From positions 248,001 to 312,000 of the forward strand of contig NZ_FNSO01000003.1 in the NCBI RefSeq assembly GCF_900105945.1: DNA of 64,000 nt, in the 5' to 3' direction. The translations under genes and the position numbers were made by a program. Positions 41,541-49,483 of the stretch are shown piece after piece (position 1 is the stretch's first letter; each line of letters begins with the position of its first letter). This DNA is from Amycolatopsis tolypomycina. Its GTDB lineage: Bacteria; Actinomycetota; Actinomycetes; Mycobacteriales; Pseudonocardiaceae. The notes beneath the pieces are model-generated. The model saw nothing but the letters and a program-made list of their open reading frames with translations. It made no database searches and was not told the DNA's origin.

Positions 41541-42503
41541 TCAGTCAGGAGTGACGCCGGGCTGCTCGCCCGGGGTGCGCAGCGAGTGGCGCAGGCCGGC
41601 GCGGCTCATCGCCGCGACGGCGGAGTCGACGGCTTCGGTCGTCCAGAAGGGGACGCCGAAGTTGAAGCCGTCGAGGTGTCCACCGGGGGCAGTGGTGCCA
41701 CCCGGGGCGGTGGGGACGGCCGGCGCGGCCGGAAGCTGCGCCGGGGTCAGCGGCGACGGCAGGTCACGGTGCCCGTCGCGGGACTGGCCCGCGGCACCGG
41801 TGACGTCGTCGTGGTGCGAACCCGCCGGCAGCACGAGCGCGGCTCGCAGCGGAGCGGGAAGCTCGGCCGGGGTGACAGCGGCCGGACCGGCCTGCTGTCC
41901 GGTCCCCGGGTTCGACGGCTCGTGCCCGGCCGGGTCGAGGCCCGGGAGCAGGTCGCCGTGCCCGGCCGGGTCGAGCAGCTGCCACACCTGGTGGCCGAAG
42001 TCCTCGGCCGGCTCGGGGGCGATGGCCTGCTCGATGACCTGGCGGGTGTCCTCGGGGTTGCGGACGATGTGCTCGGCCGCACCCAGGGTGCGCTCGGCCG
42101 GGCTCAGCACCGCGTCCTCGGCGAGGTCGGACACCGAGTCGCTGACGCGCTCGGAAACCTCGTGCCGGAGGGTGCGGCCGCACGCGATCTGCGGCTCGCT
42201 CCACGTCGTGGCTTCCTGGTGGCAGCTCGCGCCGGCCATGTCACCCGCGAAGTGCGCGGCACCGTGGTCCGCGTCGGCGAGACTGCCGTCGGCGGCCTCG
42301 GTGACGGCGGTGCCGACCTCGACGGTGTCGACGGAAGCAGTGTCGACAGACGCAGTGTCAACGGAAGCGGAAGCGGTCGCGCCGGAGACGAGCCACGCGG
42401 CGGCGGTACCCGCCACCGCGCCACCGACGACGAGCAGCGCACGCGACACGAGACGGCCGACGCGGTTCGCGCCCTGCCCCTCGTTCGTCGCGGTGCTCGT
42501 CAC
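41541..42503 (-). CDS. Exported Pro/Ala-rich protein with SVDTA repeats
   Basis: 320-residue protein with no recognised domain. N-terminal signal or anchor helix ALLVVGGAVAGTAAAWLVSG, then three tandem SVDTA units, two cysteines (GASCHQEA, QIACGRTL), a helical acidic segment (SERVSDSVSDLAEDAVLSPA) and a Pro/Gly/His-rich C-terminal half. GTG at 42503 with AGGAG seven bases upstream. Lies 205 bp upstream of the chaplin-like gene on the same strand and may share its surface role; this rests on position only. Confidence 0.75.
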   Translation of the reverse strand: MTSTATNEGQGANRVGRLVSRALLVVGGAVAGTAAAWLVSGATASASVDTASVDTASVDTVEVGTAVTEAADGSLADADHGAAHFAGDMAGASCHQEATTWSEPQIACGRTLRHEVSERVSDSVSDLAEDAVLSPAERTLGAAEHIVRNPEDTRQVIEQAIAPEPAEDFGHQVWQLLDPAGHGDLLPGLDPAGHEPSNPGTGQQAGPAAVTPAELPAPLRAALVLPAGSHHDDVTGAAGQSRDGHRDLPSPLTPAQLPAAPAVPTAPGGTTAPGGHLDGFNFGVPFWTTEAVDSAVAAMSRAGLRHSLRTPGEQPGVTPD

Positions 42504-42548
42504 TCGTCGTCTCCTGTTCGTGATCCGGCCGTTGCGGAAGCGACCTAA

Positions 42549-42630
42549 TCAAATCGGGGCGGCGCCGCGCATCCTCGACACGACTTGATGCCCCCATCGT
42601 GTGAAAGACACACGGTGTAGCCCGATTTGA
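42549..42630. promoter_or_regulatory. Nested inverted repeats in a divergent promoter region
   Basis: TCAAATCGGG (42549-42558) and CCCGATTTGA (42621-42630) are a perfect 10-bp inverted repeat 62 bases apart. Inside lies CGTGTG-AAAGA-CACACG (42598-42614). The region separates the exported-protein gene (minus) and the AI-2E family gene (plus). Candidate paired operator sites or a cruciform. Confidence 0.4.
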
Positions 42631-42720
42631 CGGTCGGTGATCTTCCCTGGCTGCCACGCGTGTCGGACGCGGCCGCGGGAAAGCGGCGGAATCGGGCGGA
42701 GCAACCGCTACGGTGAGCCG

Positions 42721-43923
42721 GTGACCCACGCGCGACGTGAAGACCCGTTTCTGCCGGAGCACGAGGACGTCACCGGGCTGATCCCCCGGGGCCTACGCAT
42801 CAGTGCCGCACTCGCGTGGCGGCTGATCGTGGTGGCCGCGGCGCTGTACGTCGTGGGCTGGGTGATCGGCCGCCTTTCCGTCGTCGTGATCCCGCTGGGC
42901 ATCGCCCTGCTCCTCTCGGCGCTGCTCGCGCCGGCCGTGCAGAAGCTCGTGGCGGTCCGGTTCCCGCGGGGCCTGGCCACGGCGATCGTGCTGATCGCCG
43001 GGCTCGCCGTGCTGGGCGGCCTGCTGACGTTCGTCGTCACGCAGTTCTCGAGCGGCCTGCCGCAACTGCAGAAGCAGCTGAACGAGAGCCTCAACCAGAT
43101 CAAGGAATGGCTGATCAACGGCCCGGCGCACCTGCGCCAAGAGCAGATCCAGGAGTTCATCAACCAGGTCTTCGGCTTCCTGCAGAACAACCAGAGCTGG
43201 CTCACCGACACAGCGCTGACCACGGCGAGCACGGTCGGCGAGATCGTCACCGGCTTCCTGCTCACGCTCTTCATCACCATCTTCTTCCTCAGCGGCGGCG
43301 ACGGCATCTGGACGTTCCTCGTCCGCGTCGCGCCCGGCCGGGTCCGCAACCGCGTGGACGTCGCCGGGCGCCGCGGGTTCGCGTCGCTGGTCAGCTACGT
43401 GCGGGCGACGGCGGCCGTGGCGGTCGTCGACGCCGTCGGCATCGGCATCGGGCTGTGGATCGTCGGCGTGCCGCTGGTGATCCCGCTGGCCACGCTGGTG
43501 TTCCTCGGCGCCTTCATCCCGATCATCGGCGCGCTCCTCACCGGGGGCATCGCCGTGCTGATCGCGCTGGTCACCAACGGCTTCATCGGCGCGGTGATCG
43601 TGCTGGCCATCGTGGTCGGCGTGATGCAGCTGGAAAGCCACGTGCTGCAGCCGCTGCTGCTCGGGCGCGCGGTGAAGCTGCACCCCCTCGCCGTCATCCT
43701 GGCGATCACCATCGGCCTGGTCGTGGGCGGGATCGCGGGCGCGCTGATGGCGGTGCCGATCCTGGCCGTGCTCAACGCCGGTGTCCGGTCCCTGCTGCAC
43801 GAGGAGAACCCGGACCCGGCCGAGGTGAACGTCCTGAAGGACCAGGCGGCGCAGCCCAACGACGCCGAGCCGGGCACCCCGGGTGCCACGGTGCCGACGC
43901 GCGGCGAAGACGACGAGAAGTGA
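42721..43923 (+). CDS. AI-2E family transporter-like membrane protein
   Basis: 400-residue polytopic protein of the AI-2E/UPF0118 (PF01594-type) family with about eight helices. The N-terminal double helix, the amphipathic region LPQLQKQLNESLNQIKEWLI, and the C-terminal VTNGFIGAVIVLAIVVGVMQ, LESHVLQPLLLGRAVKLHPL and GLVVGGIAGALMAVPILAVL are family hallmarks. Members are exporters or antiporters of varied substrates; autoinducer transport is not implied. GTG at 42721 is preferred over a longer frame from 42637 because the latter is not conserved-looking. Overlaps the following kinase gene (GTGA), so a three-gene operon with a MacRS-like system is likely. Confidence 0.9.
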   Translation: MTHARREDPFLPEHEDVTGLIPRGLRISAALAWRLIVVAAALYVVGWVIGRLSVVVIPLGIALLLSALLAPAVQKLVAVRFPRGLATAIVLIAGLAVLGGLLTFVVTQFSSGLPQLQKQLNESLNQIKEWLINGPAHLRQEQIQEFINQVFGFLQNNQSWLTDTALTTASTVGEIVTGFLLTLFITIFFLSGGDGIWTFLVRVAPGRVRNRVDVAGRRGFASLVSYVRATAAVAVVDAVGIGIGLWIVGVPLVIPLATLVFLGAFIPIIGALLTGGIAVLIALVTNGFIGAVIVLAIVVGVMQLESHVLQPLLLGRAVKLHPLAVILAITIGLVVGGIAGALMAVPILAVLNAGVRSLLHEENPDPAEVNVLKDQAAQPNDAEPGTPGATVPTRGEDDEK

Positions 43924-45056
43924 CCGTCCGCAGGACGCCCGACCCGGTCACGCCCATGTGGCGCGGCGTGCTCGCGTTCCGCGTGCTCACCTGGGCGTTC
44001 GCCTGCGGCACGGTCATCGTCCAGAGCGGCGAGTACCGGCGCGAGTGGCTGGCGTGGACGGTCCTCGGCGTGATGGCCGTCTGGTCGGTCGTGAGCAGCT
44101 TCCTCTACCTGCGCGAGCGCACGCGGCCGCCGGCGCTGGTCGTCTTCGACCTCGTGCTGTCCACCGGGCTGCTGCTGACCTCGCCGTGGGTGCTCAGCGA
44201 CGCGCAGTTCGCGCTCAACGTCCCGCTCATCACCACGGTGTGGGCGGCCGTGCCGCCAGTCGCCGCGGGCGCGCGGTTCGGCGCGGCAGGCGGGGTGCTC
44301 GCCGGGCTGGTCGTCGGCGTGGCGACCGCGCTGGCGCGGGAGAAGTTCGACCTCGACGTCGCCCGCGACGGCGTCCTGCTCGCCGCGGCCGGGCTGCTGG
44401 TCGGCATGGCGTCGACGATGGCCCGCCGGTCGGCGGCGCGGCTGGAGCAGGCGCTGCGGAAGGAAGCCGCGACGGCCGAGCGCGAGCGGCTGGCGCGGTC
44501 GATCCACGACAGCGTGCTGCAGGTCCTCGCGCGGGTCCGCAAGCGCGGCAACGAGGTCGGCGGCGAAGCGGCGGAGCTGGCCCGGCTGGCCGGCGAGCAG
44601 GAGATCGCGCTGCGGTCGCTCGTGACGACCGAGCCGGTGCAGCTGACCGACAGCGGCACGATGAGCCTGCGCGCCGCGTTGCAGGTGCTCGCGACGTCGT
44701 CGGTGCAGGTCTCGGCGCCGGCGGACGACGTCGAGCTGCCGGCGCACGTCACCGGCGAGCTGGTCGCCGTGACCCGCGAAGCGCTGTCGAACGTCGAGAA
44801 GCACGCGGGCCCGGACGCGCACGCGTGGGTGCTGCTGGAGGACCTCGGCGACGAGGTCGTGGTGAGCATCCGCGACGACGGACCGGGCATACCGGACGGC
44901 GTTCTCGAGCAAGCCGCCGCGGACGGGCACCTCGGCGTGGTGGAATCGATCCGGGGGCGGGTCCGCGACCTCGGGGGCAGCGCGACCCTCGACACCGGGC
45001 CCGGCCGGGGCACGGAGTGGGAGGTCAGGGTGCCGAGCACGAGGGGTGCGAGATGA
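43920..45056 (+). CDS. MacS-type sensor histidine kinase
   Basis: 378-residue membrane kinase. About five N-terminal helices (residues ~15-165) are followed by a coiled segment and the dimerisation motif RLARSIHDSVLQVLARVRKR (phospho-acceptor His), then an HATPase domain with EALSNVEKHAG, DDGPGIPDG and GRGTEWEV. The SIHDxVLQVLA box is that of the MacS morphogenesis kinases described in Streptomyces. GTG start overlaps the AI-2E gene stop; its own stop overlaps the regulator ATG. Probably controls development or envelope genes. Confidence 0.88.
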   Translation: MTVRRTPDPVTPMWRGVLAFRVLTWAFACGTVIVQSGEYRREWLAWTVLGVMAVWSVVSSFLYLRERTRPPALVVFDLVLSTGLLLTSPWVLSDAQFALNVPLITTVWAAVPPVAAGARFGAAGGVLAGLVVGVATALAREKFDLDVARDGVLLAAAGLLVGMASTMARRSAARLEQALRKEAATAERERLARSIHDSVLQVLARVRKRGNEVGGEAAELARLAGEQEIALRSLVTTEPVQLTDSGTMSLRAALQVLATSSVQVSAPADDVELPAHVTGELVAVTREALSNVEKHAGPDAHAWVLLEDLGDEVVVSIRDDGPGIPDGVLEQAAADGHLGVVESIRGRVRDLGGSATLDTGPGRGTEWEVRVPSTRGAR

Positions 45057-45712
45057 GCGACGAGCCGCAGATCTCCGTGATGGTGGTCGACGACCACCCG
45101 ATCTGGCGCGACGGGGTGGCCCGCGACCTCACCGAAAACGGCTTCGACGTGCGGGCGACCGCACCGGACGCCGACGCGGCGGTGCGCATCGCGCGCACCG
45201 TGCAGCCGGACGTCGTCCTGATGGACCTCAACCTCGGCACGACTTCCGGTGTGGACGCCACCCGCGAGATCACCGGGGCGCTGCCGTCGACGAAGGTGCT
45301 GGTGCTTTCGGCGAGCGGCGAGCACAAGGACGTCCTGGAGGCGGTGAAGGCGGGCGCGTCCGGTTACCTGGTCAAGTCGGCGTCCGCGGTGGAGCTGGTC
45401 GACGCCGTCCGCCGCACCGCCGCCGGCGACCCGGTGTTCACCGCGGGCCTGGCCGGGCTGGTGCTCGGCGAGTACCGGCGGATGGCCGACGCGCCTGCGG
45501 AAGGCGCGGAGCCACCCCGGCTGACCGAGCGCGAAACCGACGTCCTGCGCCTGGTCGCGAAGGGGCTGACCGCCCGGCAGATCGCCGAACGGCTCGTGCT
45601 GTCGCACCGAACGGTGGAGAACCACGTGCAGTCGACGCTGCGGAAGCTGCAGCTGCACAACCGCGTCGAGCTGGCCCGGTACGCGATCGAGCACGGCCTC
45701 GACGAGGAGTGA
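45053..45712 (+). CDS. MacR-type NarL-family response regulator
   Basis: 219-residue response regulator. Receiver domain ISVMVVDDHPIWRDGVARDL, phospho-acceptor Asp in VVLMDLNLG, conserved Lys in YLVKSAS; LuxR helix-turn-helix LTERETDVLRLVAKGLTARQ with SHRTVENHVQSTLRKL. Cognate partner of the preceding kinase by ATGA coupling. In Streptomyces MacR activates a small set of surface lipoprotein and membrane genes; the lipoprotein and DUF1707 genes just downstream could be targets here (inference). Confidence 0.93.
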   Translation: MSDEPQISVMVVDDHPIWRDGVARDLTENGFDVRATAPDADAAVRIARTVQPDVVLMDLNLGTTSGVDATREITGALPSTKVLVLSASGEHKDVLEAVKAGASGYLVKSASAVELVDAVRRTAAGDPVFTAGLAGLVLGEYRRMADAPAEGAEPPRLTERETDVLRLVAKGLTARQIAERLVLSHRTVENHVQSTLRKLQLHNRVELARYAIEHGLDEE

Positions 45713-45715
45713 GCG

Positions 45716-46759
45716 TCAGGACAGGACGGTGAAGCCCGACCAGGTGCCCGCCGGCAGCGGGGCCTGGCTCAGCCGCCACTGCGGTTCGCCGGGGTGCCAG
45801 GCGGCCAGCACGCGGTCGGCGAGCACGAGGTCACCGGCGGGCGACCAGCCGAGGCCGCGTCCGAGGTGCTCGGTGACGAACGGCATGCCGGGGGCGTGGT
45901 CCCAGGTCGGGCCGTCCGGGCGGAGCAGCCAGATGTCCCGCGTCTGCGTGCTGGTGCCGCGGTAGGCGGGGTTCGCGAAGTCGACGGCCCAGATGGCTCC
46001 TTCCCGCGAGGGCACCACGGTGGGCGCCGGGCCGATCGAGGGCCGGCTGAGCTTCTCGCTGCTGTTGTCGCGCAGGTCGACCAGGGTCAGGTCGGTCAGG
46101 CCGTCGAGCAGCAGCCAGTCACCGGCGGCGCCGAGGATGCGCGGCGCCTGCCGGACCGTGCGGCCGGTCGCCGGTTCGATCAGGGCGTCGGTCGATTCGG
46201 CGGCGCCGGCGTTGATGGTGATCAGCAGGCCGTGCGGGGTCTCGGTCCGCACCCGGGTGCGGCAGCTGGCGGGCTGGCCGCGGCCGGTCTCGCCGTTCGC
46301 GAGCGAGACGTGCTGGAGGCGGCAGTCGTCCGGCGCGTCCTGCCGGATCAGCCAGACGCCTTCGCCGCCGGCGTCCGGCCCCGCCGACCAGGCGCGACCG
46401 AGGGAGCGCGGCGGGCTCGCGGGTCCGGTGTACTCGAGGATTTCGAAGGGCTCGTCGTCCTTGGGGTACGGCGGGCGGACCGTCAGGACGACGTGCTTCC
46501 CGACCCGCAGGACGTCCAGCCGCACGTCCCCACCGGGGTAGCCGGGCGGGGTGGCCACCGGGCCGCGGTCGGCGTCGAAGAGGGTGGGTGCGACGGTCGG
46601 CAGCAGCGCGGTGACGCTGATGCCGCCGGTCGCCTGGATGCCGGAGAGCTCCGCCGGTGGCGCCGGCGGCGGAGGCGGCGCCGGGAGTTTGTTGGTGCAC
46701 GCGGACAGCAGGACAGCGGCCACGACGGCAACGGCTGCGCGAACTACGGGTCCGTTCAG
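45716..46759 (-). CDS. Putative lipoprotein, apparent CTG start
   Basis: 347-residue exported protein with no recognised domain; the body has beta-propeller-like WSAGPDAGGEGVWLIRQD and DLVLADRVLAAWHPGEPQWR repeats of small blades. The N-terminus LNGPVVRAAVAVVAAVLLSA followed by Cys is a lipoprotein signal (lipobox LLSAC). No ATG, GTG or TTG lies in frame at a usable position between the upstream gene and the lipobox; CTG at 46759 has GGGGGA five bases upstream, so a rare CTG start is proposed. Convergent with macR, divergent from the DUF1707 gene. Confidence 0.75.
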   Translation of the reverse strand: MNGPVVRAAVAVVAAVLLSACTNKLPAPPPPPAPPAELSGIQATGGISVTALLPTVAPTLFDADRGPVATPPGYPGGDVRLDVLRVGKHVVLTVRPPYPKDDEPFEILEYTGPASPPRSLGRAWSAGPDAGGEGVWLIRQDAPDDCRLQHVSLANGETGRGQPASCRTRVRTETPHGLLITINAGAAESTDALIEPATGRTVRQAPRILGAAGDWLLLDGLTDLTLVDLRDNSSEKLSRPSIGPAPTVVPSREGAIWAVDFANPAYRGTSTQTRDIWLLRPDGPTWDHAPGMPFVTEHLGRGLGWSPAGDLVLADRVLAAWHPGEPQWRLSQAPLPAGTWSGFTVLS

Positions 46760-46807
46760 GGTTTTCCCCCGATCTCCCTGGTGAAAACCGGTTCTACCAT
46801 CGATGGC

Positions 46808-47458
46808 ATGGGCGAGGAAGAGACACCGGTGACCGAAACCAAGCCGTTGAGCGAGCGCGATCTCCGGGTGTCGGACGACGAGCGCGAGCACGTCGTCGGA
46901 GTGCTGCAGAAGGCGATCGGCCGCGGGATGATCGACCTCGACGAGTTCACCGAGCGCACCGACCGCGCGCTGGCGTCGCGGACGCGCGGCGAGCTGAACG
47001 CCGTGCTGGCCGACCTCGCCGGCCTCTACCACCCGGCCGCGGCCCTCGCCGCCGCGCCGGCGTACGCGGCGCCGGCGGGCTACCCCGGCTACTCGACCGG
47101 CCAGCGGTTCGAGCTGAACGCGAAGTACTCGTCGCTGGTCCGCGGCGGGCCGTGGGTGGTGCCGGCCGAGCTGGTGGTGCGCAACAAGTACGGCTCGACG
47201 AAGCTGGACTTCACCGAGGCCCAGGTGCAGTCGCCGGTGGTGCACATCGAGCTGGACGCCAAGTGGGGTTCGGTCGAGATCATCATCCCGGAGCACGCTT
47301 CGGTGGACCTCAACGCGATCAGCGACGTCAAGTTCGGCTCGATGGAGGACAAGACGCGCAGCAACGGCCGGATGGGCAATCCGCGGTACGTGCTCACCGG
47401 CCGCGTGCACGGCGGCTCGCTGGTCGTCCGGCACCCGCGGCGCGGGCTGTTCGGCTAG
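46808..47458 (+). CDS. DUF1707 / LiaF-like envelope-stress domain protein
   Basis: 216-residue protein. The N-terminal DUF1707 domain reads DLRVSDDEREHVVGVLQKAI and EFTERTDRALASRTRGELNA. An Ala/Pro/Tyr linker follows, then a C-terminal beta domain with KYGSTKLDFTEAQVQSPVVH and WGSVEIIIPEHASVDLNAIS, akin to the cell-wall-active antibiotic response (LiaF C-terminal) fold. No signal peptide or TM is evident. ATG at 46808. DUF1707 proteins are common in actinomycetes, with unknown role; the LiaF-like part suggests envelope-stress signalling. Confidence 0.85.
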   Translation: MGEEETPVTETKPLSERDLRVSDDEREHVVGVLQKAIGRGMIDLDEFTERTDRALASRTRGELNAVLADLAGLYHPAAALAAAPAYAAPAGYPGYSTGQRFELNAKYSSLVRGGPWVVPAELVVRNKYGSTKLDFTEAQVQSPVVHIELDAKWGSVEIIIPEHASVDLNAISDVKFGSMEDKTRSNGRMGNPRYVLTGRVHGGSLVVRHPRRGLFG

Positions 47459-47487
47459 CCGGGGCCCCTCTGCCCCCGGCGTCAAGG

Positions 47488-47522
47488 AGGCCTCCCCACC
47501 CAGGCATCGGGTGGGGAGGCCT
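47488..47522. terminator. Bidirectional terminator between DUF1707 and MFS genes
   Basis: AGGCCTCCCCACCC (47488-47501) and GGGTGGGGAGGCCT (47509-47522) form a perfect 14-bp stem with a 7-base loop, between convergent stop codons. Confidence 0.8.
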
Positions 47523-47531
47523 TCGCCGTGT

Positions 47532-48989
47532 TCAGGCGGCCCGCAGGTTCCGGGCGACGAAGTGCACGAGGACGGCGAAGGCGACGGCGGCGAGCCCGGC
47601 GACGACGTGCAGCCCGGCGGGCAGGCCGTGCGAGCCGGCGACGGCGTTGCCCAGCGTGCCGACGGTGGCGAGGCCGAAGGCGTAGCCGAACTCGTTGACC
47701 GTCTGGGCCAGCGAAGCGGCAGCGCCCGCCTTGCGCACCGGAACCGAGCCGACGACGAGGTCGGTACCCAGCGCGACCATCGGCCCGACACCCAGCGACG
47801 TCACGGCGAACCCGAGCGACGGCCACAGCGGCCCGCCCGCGGGATCGACGAGGGCGAGGATCGCCATCCCGGACGCGGCGAGGGCCACCCCGCCGGCGAT
47901 CAGCCGGCTGGTCCGGACGTGCCGGGCGAGGACGGGAGCGGCGAGGAAGCTGACGGTCGAGGCGGCCATCCCGGGCAGCAGCCCGAGCGCGGCCCCGACG
48001 GGCGACAGGTGCTGCGCGAGCTGGAAGAACTGCGCGACGAACAGCATGGTCGTGCCGCCGAGCATGCTGAACAGCAGCATCCCGCCGAGCGTCGTCCGGA
48101 AGGCCTTGGCGGCGAAGAGGCTGAAGTCGACGAGCGGGTCGGCGAGCGTGCGCTGCCGCTTCACGAAGACGTACCCGACGGCCAGGCCGAAGCCGAGGGC
48201 GAGGACCGGCCCGGTCCCGACGCCCTCGCGCGCGAGCTCCTTGACGCCGTAGACGACGGGCAGGATGGCCCCGAGCGAGAGGGCAACACTGGGCAGGTCG
48301 AGCCGGCCGGCGGTCTCGTCCCGGTATTCCGGCAGCAGCTTCGGGCCGATGACCAGCAGGAGGACCATGGCCGGGACGCCGAGCAGGAAGACCGAGCCCC
48401 ACCAGAAGTGTTCGAGCATGAACCCGCCGACCATCGGCCCGACGATGGCACCGACGGTGAAGCAGCCGGCCCAGATCCCGATGGCTTCGGCCCGCTGCCG
48501 CGGGTTCTGGAACATGGTGCCGATGAGCGAGAGCGTCGAGGGGGCAAGCGTCGCCCCGGCAATTCCGAGCACAGCCCGCGCGGCGATGAGCATCCCGGCA
48601 CTGGTGGAGAAGGCGGCGACAACGGAGGCAACCCCGAAGGCGGCGGCCCCGATGAGAAGAAGTTTCCGGCGTCCGATCCGGTCCCCGAGGGTTCCCATGG
48701 TGACCATGAACCCGGCGACCATGAAGCCGTAGGTGTCCATGATCCAGAGCTGTTCGGTGCCATCGGCGTGCAGGCTGACGGCGAGGTTGGGCAGGGCGAG
48801 CACGAGGACGAAGACGTCCAGCGAGACGAGCAGGGCGGGCAGGGCGAGCACGGCCAGCCCGACCCAGGCCCGACGCCCGGCCCTGACGGCGCTGACCGGG
48901 GCGGCGCCGGCCGGGGCGGCGCCGGCTGGGGCCTCGGCCGTGGCTTCGGCCGGAGCGGCTTCGGCCGGGCCGGAGATGGTGGCGGTCAT
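47532..48989 (-). CDS. MFS multidrug transporter, 14-TM QacA/SmvA type
   Basis: 485-residue efflux pump with fourteen hydrophobic segments. Motif A GTLGDRIGRRK follows TM2; the antiporter motif C region is ARAVLGIAGATLAPSTLSLI; TM1 contains LVSLDVFVLVLALPNLAVSL. The N-terminus is a repetitive Ala/Pro/Glu tract. ATG at 48989 with AGAGGA six bases upstream is preferred to a longer frame. Related to LfrA/QacA-type proton antiporters for cationic dyes and drugs. No adjacent regulator. Confidence 0.92.
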   Translation of the reverse strand: MTATISGPAEAAPAEATAEAPAGAAPAGAAPVSAVRAGRRAWVGLAVLALPALLVSLDVFVLVLALPNLAVSLHADGTEQLWIMDTYGFMVAGFMVTMGTLGDRIGRRKLLLIGAAAFGVASVVAAFSTSAGMLIAARAVLGIAGATLAPSTLSLIGTMFQNPRQRAEAIGIWAGCFTVGAIVGPMVGGFMLEHFWWGSVFLLGVPAMVLLLVIGPKLLPEYRDETAGRLDLPSVALSLGAILPVVYGVKELAREGVGTGPVLALGFGLAVGYVFVKRQRTLADPLVDFSLFAAKAFRTTLGGMLLFSMLGGTTMLFVAQFFQLAQHLSPVGAALGLLPGMAASTVSFLAAPVLARHVRTSRLIAGGVALAASGMAILALVDPAGGPLWPSLGFAVTSLGVGPMVALGTDLVVGSVPVRKAGAAASLAQTVNEFGYAFGLATVGTLGNAVAGSHGLPAGLHVVAGLAAVAFAVLVHFVARNLRAA

Positions 48990-49483
48990 GGTGGGTCCTC
49001 TCGACTCGAGGTGCTCGCTTTCACCTCTTCGTCGAGCGGCCGGACGCGGGATCGACAACCACGCCGGAGCTATTTCCGAGCGGAACGCGCGGAGGTTCGG
49101 GGCGGGTTGCCCACACCCCTCGATCAATGTGGACAACCACGCTGATCAAGGTTCGCACAGTTCGGCACTGTCGGTGATGACCGATAGACTGAAAGTGGGG
49201 GGGCGCCCCCGCGGCGGCGTGCGGTTTTGAGCCCGCGGGGCGCCGCACAGCTCAACCGGGAACCACTGCGCGGGCAGCCGCACAGACCAGCCGCGAACCA
49301 CTGCGCCGGGCCACCCACAGACCAGCCGCGAACCGCCGCCGAGGCCGCCACGCAGCTCAACCACGAGCCGCCGAGCAGCTCAACGCCAACTGCCGCCCGG
49401 GCCGCCGCCGCCCTCAACCGCCAACCGCCGCCGGGCCGCCGCCGCCCTCAATCGCCAACCGCGGCCAGCCCGATCAGCCCGGA
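48990..49483. other. 494-bp gene-free region with degenerate tandem repeats
   Basis: It contains the MFS promoter side, then TTGCCCACA (49107-49115, one mismatch from a DnaA box) and the second copy of the TGTGGACAA / GATAGACTG element (49128-49191). From ~49205 to 49480 it is an imperfectly repeated CCGC-rich stretch. Two visible periods are CAGACCAGCCGCGAACC (about 49286 and 49319) and a ~34-bp unit starting GGGCCGCCGCCGCCCTCAA (about 49399 and 49433). Open frames through it look like low-complexity translations of the repeat, not genes. Confidence 0.6.
49128..49191 (+). promoter_or_regulatory. Intergenic element: TGTGGACAA plus GTCGGTG-N6-GATAGACTG (copy 2)
   Basis: TGTGGACAA at 49128-49136, GTCGGTG at 49170-49176 and GATAGACTG at 49183-49191, with the same 6-base spacer as the copy at 5672-5724. 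TTCGGC (49161-49166), 18 bases before TAGACT, could act as a -35. A transcript from here would run through the repeat region and antisense to the ptsI 3' end. Confidence 0.4.

Noticed and set aside
37757..41554. Long plus-strand frame opposite the chaplin-like gene
   Set aside because: Antisense shadow; composition is Arg/Ala/Gly/Val-rich without domain signals, and the minus-strand frame has a ribosome-binding site, signal peptide and periodic repeats.
42721..43923. Autoinducer-2 exporter linked to quorum sensing
   Set aside because: The AI-2E family name covers many transporters; no luxS or lsr gene is present, so only family membership is claimed.
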